Below, one piece after another: positions 51,630 through 60,193 of a DNA stretch of 64,000 nt. The stretch is from Ornithinimicrobium sufpigmenti (GTDB taxonomy: Bacteria > Actinomycetota > Actinomycetes > Actinomycetales > Dermatophilaceae). A model generated the notes under the pieces. That model was not told the DNA's origin. It saw only the letters and a program-made list of their open reading frames with translations, and did no database searches. Location of the stretch: positions 62,001 to 126,000 of the forward strand of contig NZ_CP036403.1 in the NCBI RefSeq assembly GCF_004322775.1, in the 5' to 3' direction. Both the position numbers and the translations under genes were made by a program. Every line of letters begins with the position of its first letter. Within the stretch, counting starts at the first letter, position 1.

Positions 51630-52682
51630 TCAGCGCAGGTGCTGCGCGAGCAGGCTCAGGCCCTCCTCGCCCAGCACCTCGCCGGGCAGCAGCGGCACCT
51701 CCTGCACCGGCTGGTGGGGCAGGGCGGAGGTGAGCTGGTCGACATACCCCTCCTCGACCTGGCGGCGCGCGGCCAGCAGGTCACCGGCGTCGGAGGGGGA
51801 CCGCTTGTTGATGACCAGCCCGCCGACGTGCATCCCCGCCCGACGCAGCTGCTCCTCCAGCTCGATGGTCTCCAGCACGGGCAGCCGCTCGGCCGCGAGC
51901 ACGATGACGAAGGCCGCCCGGTCCGGGTCCTGGAGCACCTCGCGCAGCGCCCGGAACCGCTCCTGCCGCCGGTCGAGGACGGCCCGGATCTCGGCGTCCC
52001 GCCGGGCCCGCCGGTCGCTGACCCCCGCCTCCCGACGCGGGTCGCTGACCCCCGCCTCCCGACGCGGCGCCCGCCTCGCCCCGACGATGTCGACCGCCTG
52101 CTGCTCGCCGGGGTCGGTGCGCCCCTCCAGGCCGCGCAGGGCGGCACCGAACCGGGCGGAGCGGTCCTGGCGCCGCAGCAGCCCCTCGGTCCACGCCTGC
52201 ATGAGCTCCGGCAGGGCCATCAGGCGTGAGGTGTGGCCGGAGGGGGCGGTGTCGAAGATGATCAGCTCGTCCGGCGTCCGCTGCTCGACGACCTCGGCGA
52301 CCCGTTCGAGCACGGCGGCCTCGTGGGTGCCCGGTGCCTCGCGCGCCAGCTCCAGGTGCTTGCGCACCTCGCCCTGCAGGTGCTCGGGCATCAGCCGCTC
52401 CATCGTGGCCCGGACGGCCCGGAGGTGCTCGTCGGTGGTGCGGGCCGGGTCGATCTCCACGCCGCGCAGCAGGGGTGCCAGCTCGACCGGCGTGTCGCCG
52501 ACCCGGCGCTGCCACAGGTGGCCCAGGTTGTGCGCCGGGTCGGTGGACACCACGGTCGTCCGCCGCCCGGCGCGGGACTGCGCCAGCGCCAGCGCGGAGG
52601 CGACGGCCGTCTTGCCCACGCCGCCCTTGCCGCCGACGAAGAGCACCTGGCGGGTGGCGGCGAGCTCGGTCAGGGTGCTCAT
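51630..52682 (-). CDS. ArsA/GET3-like P-loop ATPase
   Basis: The 350-residue ATPase has the deviant Walker A GGKGGVGKTAVAS, switch I STDPAHNLG, FDTAPSGHTSRLMALP and a C-terminal VINKRSP region. These are marks of the ArsA/TRC40 class, single-domain form. No arsenic genes are nearby. It lies downstream of a cory-CC-star gene, the usual partner of this ATPase subfamily in actinobacteria. Residues 209-226 carry a perfect 9-residue tandem duplication (REAGVSDPR-type), a 27-bp DNA repeat. Function unknown, perhaps membrane or cofactor targeting. Confidence 0.85.
   Translation of the reverse strand: MSTLTELAATRQVLFVGGKGGVGKTAVASALALAQSRAGRRTTVVSTDPAHNLGHLWQRRVGDTPVELAPLLRGVEIDPARTTDEHLRAVRATMERLMPEHLQGEVRKHLELAREAPGTHEAAVLERVAEVVEQRTPDELIIFDTAPSGHTSRLMALPELMQAWTEGLLRRQDRSARFGAALRGLEGRTDPGEQQAVDIVGARRAPRREAGVSDPRREAGVSDRRARRDAEIRAVLDRRQERFRALREVLQDPDRAAFVIVLAAERLPVLETIELEEQLRRAGMHVGGLVINKRSPSDAGDLLAARRQVEEGYVDQLTSALPHQPVQEVPLLPGEVLGEEGLSLLAQHLR
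52013..52066. repeat. Perfect 27-bp in-frame tandem duplication
   Basis: Two identical 27-bp units (52013-52039, 52040-52066) lie inside the ArsA-like gene and duplicate 9 residues without shifting the frame. Exact identity suggests a recent event. Confidence 0.85.
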
Positions 52683-52772
52683 GCAGGTCCTCGGTCTCAG
52701 GCGCAGGGTTTCGGGGCGGGCTCGTCGGGCAGGGTCGTGGGGCAGGGTCGTGGGCGTCCGCTCGGGAGCGGC

Positions 52773-53048
52773 TCAGCAGCAGGAGAAGTGGTCCAGCGGG
52801 CTGCGGTCCAGCCCCATCCGCCGGTGCCAGTCGTGGAACTGCTCGTAGACCACGGGCAGCAGCTCGACCGTGTAGTAGCTGGCCGGGTTGGGCACGCCGA
52901 GCGCCTCGGCCATGACGATCACCAGGAACAGGTCGTCCTCGTCCTGCCGGGCCCGGGCGAAGGTCTTGCGGTAGGGGCCGACGTAGAACTCCCGCAGCCC
53001 CGCCGCCACCTCGGCGAGGCGGCTGCGGGGCTGCGGGGTGTCGCTCAT
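52773..53048 (-). CDS. Cory-CC-star protein
   Basis: The 91-residue protein ends in HFSCC directly before the stop, the feature that names the cory-CC-star family. The core FYVGPYRKTFARARQDEDDLFLVIVMAEALGVPNPASYYTVELLP also fits. The C-terminal cysteine pair may bind metal or be modified; this is not established. It precedes the ArsA-like ATPase gene on the same strand by 90 bases, which contain a short duplicated GGCAGGGTCGTGG. The ATG at 53048 lacks an obvious ribosome site. Confidence 0.8.
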   Translation of the reverse strand: MSDTPQPRSRLAEVAAGLREFYVGPYRKTFARARQDEDDLFLVIVMAEALGVPNPASYYTVELLPVVYEQFHDWHRRMGLDRSPLDHFSCC

Positions 53049-53132
53049 CCGACCAGGGTATGCCGTGCCCCTCCCGGCCGGTGCCTCGCCGAGGCGGGGC
53101 GGGGCGGGGCTGCGGCCGGAGGGGTGGGTCGG

Positions 53133-54923
53133 TCAGTCGCGCGTCGGCGGCTGGTCGTCCCGGCGGTGCTGGTCGGGGCGGCCGGGGTCGGTGCCCTCGT
53201 GCGGCACGGGGCCCTGGCCCCCGATGGCGATCTGCGCGGCGCTGAGCTCCCGGAGCTCTGCGTCGTCGTCCCCGGGGTAGTCGCGGGCGGTCCGCATGGC
53301 CAGGAGCGCCTCGACGATGACCCAGACGGCGGCCACGATGATGACGACGTCGATGATGAGGAGCAGCCAGTTGCTGGTCTCCCAGAAGGTGCCGAGCTGG
53401 ATGACCGCGGCGTAGAGCGTCATGAAGGCGACGAACGCCAACGGGATGAGCGCCGGCAGGGCCGAGCGCCGGCGCCGCATGAGCATGATCGCCAGGATCG
53501 ACAGGGTGAGCGCGGCCATCAGCTGGTTGGTCGTGCCGAACAGCGGCCAGATGAGCAGACCGCCCGAGCCGTCGGCGCCGGAGCCGAAGGTCAGCGCGAG
53601 CGCGATACCGACGGCGATGACGGTCGCCACGATCTTGTTGAGGGAGACCCCCGCGATCTCGCCGATCTCCTGGACGACGAAGCGCTGCAGGCGCACACCG
53701 GTGTCCATCGTGGTCGCCGCGAAGAGGATCGCGGTGGTCGCCATGATGGTCGCCGACAGCGACTGCGGCAGGCCGATCCCCGACTCGACGATCGCGGCGC
53801 CACCGTTGACGAAGGCGACCACGCCGCCGTCGTTGAACTTCTGGTAGACGGCCTCCCAGTCGGCCAGGGTGGCGAAGCCGGCGGTGGTGGCGATGATCGA
53901 GCCCAGGGCCAGCAGGCCCTCGCCGACGGCTCCGAAGTAGCCGACGAAGCGGGCGTCGCTCTCCTTGTCCAGCTGCTTGGAGCTGGTGCCGGAGCTGACC
54001 ATGCCGTGGAAGCCGGAGATGGCGCCGCAGGCGATGGTGACGAAGAGCAGCGGGACGATCGAGGGAGTGCCCTCCGGCGGGGAGGAGTTGTACATCGGGG
54101 CGACGATCTCGGGGCGGGCGATGAGCACCGAGACGTAGAGGATGCCCAGGGCGATGAACAGCTGCAGGCCGTTGATGTAGTCACGCGGCTGGAGCAGCAT
54201 CCACACCGGCAGCATCGAGGCGATGCCGGCGTAGATGAACAGCAGCAGGATCCACATGGAGCGGTCGGGCAGACCCAGGACCGTCTCGGGCAGCGCGATC
54301 GGGTTGTTGTCACCGACCCAGATGAGCGCGTAGAGCGCGACGACGCCGACGACCGAGACGATCGGCAGGTTCCAGTTCAGCCGGTAGATGGCCTGCCCGA
54401 TGAGCAGCGCCACCACGAGCGCCCCCCAGGTCGGGATGACGGCGGTCGGCGTGGAGACCAGCAGGTTGGCGATGACGACCGAGAAGGCCGCGTTGACCAT
54501 GAGCAGCAGCAGGAAGATGACGACCAGGAAGAGGTTGCGGCCGCGGGCGCCGATGTAGCGCCCGGACAGGGCGCCGATCGACTGGCCCTTGTTGCGGATG
54601 GAGGCCCACAGGGCACCCATGTCGTGCATGCCGGCGAAGAAGACGGTGCCGATGGTGACCCAGAGGAAGGCGGGCAGCCAGCCCCAGATCACCGCGATGG
54701 CCGGGCCCACGATGGGCGCGGCACCGGCGACGGAGGTGAAGTGATGGCCCCACAGGACGTACTTGTTGGTCGGGACGTAGTCGACGCCGTCCTCCAGCTG
54801 GTGGGCCGGGGTCGGGATGGAGTCGTCGAGGGCGTAGATCTTCTCCGCGAGGAACTTGGAGTAGAGGACGTACCCCGCGACGATCATCACCACGCCGATG
54901 AGGGCGAGAGTGAGCGAGTTCAT
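53133..54923 (-). CDS. cstA: Carbon starvation protein CstA family (peptide/pyruvate transporter)
   Basis: The 596-residue membrane protein has about 16 helices and the CstA core: NKYVLWGHHFTSVAGAAPIVGPAIAV near residue 55, FFAGMHDMGALWASIRNKGQSIG, and SGFHGMVSSGTSSKQLDKESDARFVGY, each present in order. CstA proteins take up peptides or pyruvate during carbon limitation. ATG 54923 has GGAGAG upstream. The C-terminal tail is polar and Asp/Arg-rich. Confidence 0.92.
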   Translation of the reverse strand: MNSLTLALIGVVMIVAGYVLYSKFLAEKIYALDDSIPTPAHQLEDGVDYVPTNKYVLWGHHFTSVAGAAPIVGPAIAVIWGWLPAFLWVTIGTVFFAGMHDMGALWASIRNKGQSIGALSGRYIGARGRNLFLVVIFLLLLMVNAAFSVVIANLLVSTPTAVIPTWGALVVALLIGQAIYRLNWNLPIVSVVGVVALYALIWVGDNNPIALPETVLGLPDRSMWILLLFIYAGIASMLPVWMLLQPRDYINGLQLFIALGILYVSVLIARPEIVAPMYNSSPPEGTPSIVPLLFVTIACGAISGFHGMVSSGTSSKQLDKESDARFVGYFGAVGEGLLALGSIIATTAGFATLADWEAVYQKFNDGGVVAFVNGGAAIVESGIGLPQSLSATIMATTAILFAATTMDTGVRLQRFVVQEIGEIAGVSLNKIVATVIAVGIALALTFGSGADGSGGLLIWPLFGTTNQLMAALTLSILAIMLMRRRRSALPALIPLAFVAFMTLYAAVIQLGTFWETSNWLLLIIDVVIIVAAVWVIVEALLAMRTARDYPGDDDAELRELSAAQIAIGGQGPVPHEGTDPGRPDQHRRDDQPPTRD

Positions 54924-55007
54924 GGCAGTTCTCTCCGTGAGGGGGCATGGGTGCGACGCCTCGACGGTAGCGGTCGCCGACAAGACGGTCCGGCCGGCGC
55001 CGAGATC

Positions 55008-55023
55008 GTTACCGAGTTGTAAC
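55008..55023. promoter_or_regulatory. GTTAC-N6-GTAAC inverted repeat upstream of cstA
   Basis: GTTAC (55008-55012) and GTAAC (55019-55023) form a short inverted repeat about 85 bases upstream of cstA, between it and the end of the DUF4097 gene. The local drop in GC suits a promoter region; a TGTGAC half-site follows on the - strand. Weak evidence. Confidence 0.25.
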
Positions 55024-55048
55024 TTCAACCACTTCTGTCACATGCGTC

Positions 55049-55921
55049 TCAGCCGACCGGCACCATCCGGATGGTGCCCAGGCTCGTCCGGGCCCGGAGG
55101 GTATGCGGTGCGTCCGGGTCGCGGACGACCCGGATGTCCTCGTCGCCGCCGCTGGTGTCGCTGTCCACGGCGTAGGACACCCCGCCCGGCACCTCGAGGC
55201 GCACGTCGCCCAGGCTGGCGGTCGCCGACACCAGGTCCGGCGGCACCTCCGCCTGCACCCGGATGGTGCCGAGGCTGGCCTCGGCCAGGACCGTCTGCGG
55301 GGTGCCGCTCACCCGGATGTCGCCCAGGCTGGTCTGCACCTTCACCTGGCCAGGGGCGCCGGCGACCGTCACGTCGCCCAGGCTGCTGACGACGGTGACG
55401 TCCCCGGTGGAGACGACGTCCACGTCACCCAGGGAGGCACGCACCTCGACGGCGGTGCCGGCCGGCACGGACAGCCGGATGTCCGCGGTGCAGTTGCCCC
55501 AGTTGCCGTCCGGGCACGGCGCGGAGACGAGCAGCCCGCCACCGGGTCCCTCGTCCACCCGCAGCTCCGGCTCCCGGAAGGACCACCGTGAGTGGAGGGT
55601 CACGGTCGGGGTCTCCCCGGTCCGGAGCTCCCGCACCACGACGCCGCCGCGACCACCCTCGACCAGCACCGTGCCGGCCTGCTCCAGGGTGTCCAGGGCA
55701 GCGGCCTCCAGCACCTCCACGCTCGTCGCCTCCTGCCGCGCCATGCTCGGCACCAGGGACAGGCTCGACCCGGTGATCATCAGCGCGGCGACCAGGGCAC
55801 CGACCCCGCGGAGCACGGCATACCCCTGCCGGGAGCCACGCACCTGGGCCGGGGGAGGAGGCTGCCCGCCCCGTGCCGCTGCGTGCGCGCCCGGGCGTCC
55901 GCTCGGGGTCCGCTCAGTCAC
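55049..55921 (-). CDS. DUF4097-like beta-strand repeat membrane protein
   Basis: The 290-residue protein has a cytoplasmic Gly/Pro-rich N-terminus, one transmembrane helix (about 45-68) and an extracytoplasmic region with repeated short beta motifs (ASLGDV, SSLGDV, TSLGDI, ASLGTI, ASLGDV, TSLGTI), the DUF4097/adhesin-like solenoid. The third gene after a histidine kinase and LuxR regulator, it resembles LiaF/PspC-type accessory proteins of envelope-stress systems. GTG 55921 overlaps the regulator stop by 8 bases. Confidence 0.78.
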   Translation of the reverse strand: MTERTPSGRPGAHAAARGGQPPPPAQVRGSRQGYAVLRGVGALVAALMITGSSLSLVPSMARQEATSVEVLEAAALDTLEQAGTVLVEGGRGGVVVRELRTGETPTVTLHSRWSFREPELRVDEGPGGGLLVSAPCPDGNWGNCTADIRLSVPAGTAVEVRASLGDVDVVSTGDVTVVSSLGDVTVAGAPGQVKVQTSLGDIRVSGTPQTVLAEASLGTIRVQAEVPPDLVSATASLGDVRLEVPGGVSYAVDSDTSGGDEDIRVVRDPDAPHTLRARTSLGTIRMVPVG

Positions 55922-56687
55922 CGCCGTGCTCCAGCCACTGGAGCACGGCGAGCACGCGCCGGTGGTCGTCACCGGTCGGGGGCAGCTCGAGCTTGGTGAA
56001 GATGGAGGAGACGTTCTTCTCCACGGCGCCCTCCCCGATCCACAGCTCGCGGCTGATCGCGGAGTTGGTCCGACCCTGTGCCATCAGCCGCATGACGTCC
56101 CGCTCCCGCGGGGTGAGCCGCTCCAGCGGGTCGATGTTGCGGGCCCGCGACATCAGCTGGCCGATCACCTCGGGGTCGAGGGCGGTGCCGCCGCCGGCGA
56201 CCGTGCTCAGCGCCTCCACGAACTCGCTGGTGTCCGCGACGCGGTCCTTGAGCAGGTAGCCGACCCCGCGTGGTCGCCCGGCGAGCAGCTCGGTGGCATA
56301 GCGCTCCTCGACGTACTGGCTGAGCACGACCACCCCGGTCTGGGGCAGCTCCTGGCGCACCACGAGCGCCGCCTGCAGGCCCTCCGCGGTGAAGGTGGGC
56401 GGCATGCGGACGTCGACCACGACCAGGTCCGGGCGGTGCTCCCGCACCGCGGTGAGGAAGCTCTCGGCGTCAGGGCAGGCGGCGACCACGTCGAAGCCGG
56501 TCGCGGTGAGCAGCCGGACGATGCCGTCCCGCAGCAGCACGGAGTCCTCGGCGAGGATGACGCGCAGGGGCCGGGTCTGGCCGTCGGCCCCCTCCTGGCT
56601 GGCGAGGGGGTGCTGGCCGGTGGGGCGGCCCTGGCCGGTCGATCCGCCCTGGCCGGTGGGTCGGTCGGCGTTCGGGTCTGCGGTCAT
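55914..56687 (-). CDS. NarL/LuxR-type response regulator
   Basis: The 257-residue protein has a receiver domain (about 40-160: VILAEDSVLLRDGI, phospho-acceptor Asp in VVVDVRMPP, YLLKD) and a LuxR helix-turn-helix (about 190-255: RLTPRERDVMRLMAQGRTNSAISRELWI). A 35-residue Gly/Gln/Thr-rich N-terminal extension contains GQGGSTGQGRPTGQ repeats. The ATG overlaps the kinase stop (ATGA). It should regulate the operon and envelope genes on phosphorylation by the partner kinase. Confidence 0.92.
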   Translation of the reverse strand: MTADPNADRPTGQGGSTGQGRPTGQHPLASQEGADGQTRPLRVILAEDSVLLRDGIVRLLTATGFDVVAACPDAESFLTAVREHRPDLVVVDVRMPPTFTAEGLQAALVVRQELPQTGVVVLSQYVEERYATELLAGRPRGVGYLLKDRVADTSEFVEALSTVAGGGTALDPEVIGQLMSRARNIDPLERLTPRERDVMRLMAQGRTNSAISRELWIGEGAVEKNVSSIFTKLELPPTGDDHRRVLAVLQWLEHGGD

Positions 56688-58159
56688 CGCGCTCCTCCGG
56701 CCAGGCTCAGCGGCAGAGTGATGGCCACGGTCGTGCCGGTGCCGACCGGTGAGTGCACGTGCACCTGGCCGTCCACGGCGGCGACCCGCTGCCGCAGCCC
56801 GGTCAGGCCGCTGCCCGCGCCGACCACGGCACCGCCCCCGCCGTCGTCGGTGATGGTGACGGCCAGCAGGTCGCCGTCCAGGCCGCGGGCGGTGCCGAGC
56901 TCGACCGTGGCCCGGGAGGCGCCGGAGTGCTTGGCGACGTTGGTCAGCGCCTCGGAGATGCAGAAGTAGGCGATCGCCTCGACGGTCGGCTCCAGCCGTC
57001 CTCCGGGGAGCCGCGAGCTGACCGACACCGGCACCGGCGAGCGGTCGGCCAGGGCGGAGACGGCCGCGTCCAGCCCCCGGTCGGCCAGGATCGGCGGGAC
57101 GATCCCGCGCGCGACCTGGCGCATCTCGGTGATCGCCTCCTTGCTGGAGGCGTGGGCCTCGTCCAGCAGGTCGCGGACCAGGCGTGCGGCTGCGGGGTCG
57201 TCGGGGTTGCGGTCGAGCGCGTCGCGGGCCAGCCCCAGGTTCATCGCCACCGAGACCAGCCGCTGCTGCGGGCCGTCGTGCAGGTCGCGCTCGATCCGGC
57301 GGCGCTCGGCCTCCACCGAGTCCAGGGTCTCGGTGCGGGTCGTGGTGAGGGTCTGCACCCGCTGGCTCATCGCCCGCAGCTGCGTCTGCGGGTCGGAGCC
57401 GATCAGCCACCGGGCCAGGGCCACGTCGACACCGGCGAGCCCGCGGGCGGCGGCGGGCAGGAGCACGAGCAGCCCCAGCCCCAGGCCGCACAGCACGCCC
57501 AGGGACAGCGGTCCGGTCGAGACCGGGATCGCCCACAGCACCCAGACGTGGGGCACCGACCAGCCCCACAGCGGCAGCGAGGCCAGGATGAACGCCTGCG
57601 CCGCCAGCGCGAGCAGGAGGCTGGCGCTGACGAGGCCCCACAGCGCATGCAGGCCGGCCCAGCCCAACGACTTCAGCCGCGGCTGGTCCAGGCCGAGGGT
57701 GCGCAGCCACGGCGGCGCGGACGACGGGGGTGGGTCACCGATGTCGATCCCGAGAAAGGCTGCGATCCGGTGCCGTTCGAGCCGTGCCAGACCCCAGGCG
57801 CCCCAGATCGCCGGGGTGAGGAGCAGCACGCCCACGCCGACGGCCGGGAGGGAGAAGAAGCCGCCGATCGCGATCGAGACCAGCACGATCGCGACGATCG
57901 CGGTGAACAGGCTGGTGAGCACGTGCGCGACCGACCACAGCGCGGTCACGCTGCGCCGGCGCCAGGACGCCGTGCCCTGTGGGTTCGGTGGCGCGCTCGA
58001 TGCGTCAGGGGCGCCAGGGGCGCTGTCCTCCTGCCCGTCCCAGCCCTCGGCGGGCCCGGTCAACCTGGGCAGGGCAGGAGGGCCCTGCATGGGCAGCCCT
58101 GGGGCCGCGTAGGGGGTTTGCCCGCCGGACGCGGGAAGCACGGTGCTGCTCATGCTCAT
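56684..58159 (-). CDS. Membrane histidine kinase (HisKA_3 type)
   Basis: The 491-residue sensor has a Pro-rich N-terminus, about six transmembrane helices (75-290, in pairs) without a large external loop, a HisKA_3 dimerisation domain with the phospho-acceptor His in ERDLHDGPQQRLV, and a HATPase with FCISEALTNVAKHSGA and TDDGGGG. It likely senses membrane state. ATG 58159 is used; ATG 58153 is equally possible. It is preceded by a 335-base leader full of hairpins. Confidence 0.9.
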   Translation of the reverse strand: MSMSSTVLPASGGQTPYAAPGLPMQGPPALPRLTGPAEGWDGQEDSAPGAPDASSAPPNPQGTASWRRRSVTALWSVAHVLTSLFTAIVAIVLVSIAIGGFFSLPAVGVGVLLLTPAIWGAWGLARLERHRIAAFLGIDIGDPPPSSAPPWLRTLGLDQPRLKSLGWAGLHALWGLVSASLLLALAAQAFILASLPLWGWSVPHVWVLWAIPVSTGPLSLGVLCGLGLGLLVLLPAAARGLAGVDVALARWLIGSDPQTQLRAMSQRVQTLTTTRTETLDSVEAERRRIERDLHDGPQQRLVSVAMNLGLARDALDRNPDDPAAARLVRDLLDEAHASSKEAITEMRQVARGIVPPILADRGLDAAVSALADRSPVPVSVSSRLPGGRLEPTVEAIAYFCISEALTNVAKHSGASRATVELGTARGLDGDLLAVTITDDGGGGAVVGAGSGLTGLRQRVAAVDGQVHVHSPVGTGTTVAITLPLSLAGGAR

Positions 58160-58211
58160 CACCGTAGTCACCCGGTTGTCAGGGGACAGAACGTTCACCC
58201 CCGGCCCGGTG

Positions 58212-58225
58212 GGGGGATATCCCCC
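58212..58225. promoter_or_regulatory. Perfect palindrome GGGGGATATCCCCC
   Basis: A 14-bp perfect palindrome lies 53 bases upstream of the kinase start inside its leader. It could be an operator for the LuxR regulator or a short hairpin in the RNA. Confidence 0.4.
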
Positions 58226-58294
58226 GTCGTCCGCCGCCTGCGCCCCTGCGGTGCCTGCCGGACGCCCCCGGGCCCACCGGTGTGCGGGCATTGG

Positions 58295-58483
58295 GGGAAG
58301 GGCGCGCTGGGCCCGTGACTTCCCGCGCGCCCTTCCCAGGGTGCAACCCGCCCCCCGGTGGTCGCGACTACGGAGGGAGGATCTCTCTCCGTGTGCGGTG
58401 CCAGCCGGTGCACCTGGACCGTTCGGCCGATTCTGTGGGAACAGATCCGACCTTCGGTGGCGGTCACTCCCCACTGTAGGTCG
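58295..58483 (-). other. Hairpin-rich leader of kinase operon, possible structured RNA
   Basis: Four stems lie in 190 bases: a 13-bp perfect stem (58295-58307 with 58325-58337), a 10-bp stem with one G-U pair (58370-58379 with 58383-58392), a bulged stem GATTCTGT/ACAGATC (58429-58447) and CGACCT/AGGTCG enclosing GTGG/CCAC (58448-58483). The strand is inferred from a - strand promoter just beyond. I cannot match it to a named riboswitch. Confidence 0.4.
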
Positions 58484-58498
58484 GGCTTCACCAACTCG

Positions 58499-58527
58499 GG
58501 GTATGCAACTGGTAAGGACTTGGTCAA
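58499..58527 (-). promoter_or_regulatory. Candidate promoter for kinase operon leader
   Basis: On the - strand TTGACC (58527-58522) and ATACCC (58504-58499) are 17 bases apart. The -35 is good and the -10 poor. Transcription from here would produce a leader of roughly 335 bases containing the hairpins. Confidence 0.35.
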
Positions 58528-58615
58528 GTTTTCCCGCGCTCATCTCCAGCACCCGCGCCAACCGTCAGCGCCCTCGCCGGGCAGGTCGGACGGGGCTGGT
58601 GCAGACTCCCGAGGT

Positions 58616-60163
58616 ATGCAGCTCGCCCGCGTCATCGAGACCTCCGCCGCGGTCGCTGCCACCCGGTCGCGGACGGCCAAGACAGCGCTGCTGGCCCAGG
58701 CCCTGCGCGAGGCGGCAGACGCCTCGTCGGCACGGCTGGTCGAGGTCGTGGCCGACTACCTCGCCGGCACCCTGCCGCAACGTACCGTCGGTGTCGGCTG
58801 GCGCGGCCTCAGCACGCTGCCCGACCCCGCGCCCGAGTCGACCATGGCCGTCCTCGAGGTGGACGCAGCCCTGGAGGACCTGCGCGCCCTGAGCGGGACG
58901 GGCTCCGCCGCGGCCCGTGCCGCGGCGGTCGACACGCTCTTCGCCCGCGCCACCGAGCCCGAGCAGCGCTGGCTGGTGGGCCTCATCACCGGCGAGCTGC
59001 GGCAGGGGGCCGGCGACGGCGTGCTGCTCCCGGCCATCGCCCAGGCCGCCGACGTGCCCGAGACCCTGGTGCGACGCGCAGTCATGCTCGCCGGCTTCCC
59101 CGGCCCGGTAGCCAGGGCGGCGCTCGCCGGCGGGGCGGACGCCCTGGAGGCGATTCGGCTGGAGGTGGGCCGACCGCTACGCCCGATGCTCGCCGGCTCG
59201 GCCCCGGCCGTCGAGGATGCGGTCGACGGCTCGCGGGAGGTCGGCGTGGAGACCAAGCTGGACGGGATCCGGCTGCAGATCCACCTGGCCGCGCGGCCCG
59301 GAACCCCCGACGCCGCGCAGGGGCCCGTGGTGCGGCTCTTCACCCGCAGCCTGGAGGAGATCACCGACCGCCTGCCCGAGGTGGTCGAGGCCGTCCGTGC
59401 GCTGGACGCGACCACCGCCGTCCTGGACGGGGAGGTCATCGCCCTCCAGGACGATGGGCGCCCGCACCCGTTCCAGGTCACGGGGGCACGCACCGCCTCC
59501 AGCGCCGACCCGGAGGCGCTGGCGCGGAAGACCCCGGTGACGACATACCTCTTCGACCTGCTGCACCTGGACGGACGGGACCTGGTGGACGAGCCGGCCC
59601 ACGAGCGGTGGGCGGCGCTGCAACGGCTCGCGCCGGGTCTCGGCGTGGACCGTCTGGTCACGACCGACCCCGCAGCCGCCCGGACCTTCTTCGCGGACGT
59701 CCTGGTCCGCGGGCACGAGGGCGTCGTGGTCAAGGACCCGGCGGCTCCCTACGCGGCGGGTCGGCGTGGCGCCGGCTGGGTGAAGGTGAAGCCGCGCCGG
59801 ACCGCGGACCTGGTCGTCACCGGCGTGGAGTGGGGCAGCGGGCGCCGGCGGGGGTGGCTGTCCAACATCCACCTCGCCGCCCGCGACCCTGCGACCGGGG
59901 AGCTGGTGATGGTCGGCAAGACGTTCAAGGGCATGACCGACGCGCTCCTGGCCTGGCAGACCGAACGCTTCCTCGCCCTGGAGACGGGACGTGACGGGCA
60001 CGTGGTGCACCTCCGTCCCGAGCAGGTCGTGGAGGTCGCCTACGACGGGGTGCAGACCTCCCGGCGGTACCCCGGCGGCATCGCGCTGCGCTTCGCCCGG
60101 GTGCTGCGCTACCGGGACGACAAGGGGCCCGAGGAGGCGGACACGCTCGACGCCCTGCGGTAG
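58616..60163 (+). CDS. ligB: ATP-dependent DNA ligase (LigB-like)
   Basis: The 515-residue protein has an N-terminal ligase domain, the adenylation motif ETKLDGIRLQIH with the nucleotidyl Lys, motif III-IV LDGEVIAL, and the OB-fold end with GWVKVKPRRTADLVVTGVEWG. The length and order match mycobacterial LigB, a nick-sealing repair enzyme distinct from the NAD-dependent LigA. ATG 58616 is chosen since homologues start with QLARVIETSAAV; GAGGT precedes it. A single-gene unit. Confidence 0.93.
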   Translation: MQLARVIETSAAVAATRSRTAKTALLAQALREAADASSARLVEVVADYLAGTLPQRTVGVGWRGLSTLPDPAPESTMAVLEVDAALEDLRALSGTGSAAARAAAVDTLFARATEPEQRWLVGLITGELRQGAGDGVLLPAIAQAADVPETLVRRAVMLAGFPGPVARAALAGGADALEAIRLEVGRPLRPMLAGSAPAVEDAVDGSREVGVETKLDGIRLQIHLAARPGTPDAAQGPVVRLFTRSLEEITDRLPEVVEAVRALDATTAVLDGEVIALQDDGRPHPFQVTGARTASSADPEALARKTPVTTYLFDLLHLDGRDLVDEPAHERWAALQRLAPGLGVDRLVTTDPAAARTFFADVLVRGHEGVVVKDPAAPYAAGRRGAGWVKVKPRRTADLVVTGVEWGSGRRRGWLSNIHLAARDPATGELVMVGKTFKGMTDALLAWQTERFLALETGRDGHVVHLRPEQVVEVAYDGVQTSRRYPGGIALRFARVLRYRDDKGPEEADTLDALR

Positions 60164-60193
60164 GGGTGCGGCGCCTCGGGGTCAGTCAGCGGG

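Larger units (their letters stand above)
58160..58615. other. Gene-free 456-base region between kinase and DNA ligase genes
   Basis: No convincing reading frame is present. The stretch holds a 14-bp palindrome, at least four hairpins and a probable - strand promoter, listed separately. The last 90 bases before the ligase ATG contain no clear promoter that I can see. Confidence 0.7.

Noticed and set aside
52233..55022. A 929-residue + strand open frame opposite ArsA-like, cory-CC-star and cstA genes
   Set aside because: It spans several genes on the other strand and reads as low-complexity Gly/Asp/His/Arg sequence.
58295..58483. Naming the leader a c-di-AMP, glycine or SAM riboswitch
   Set aside because: I could not find the conserved core residues of these families; only hairpins are seen.
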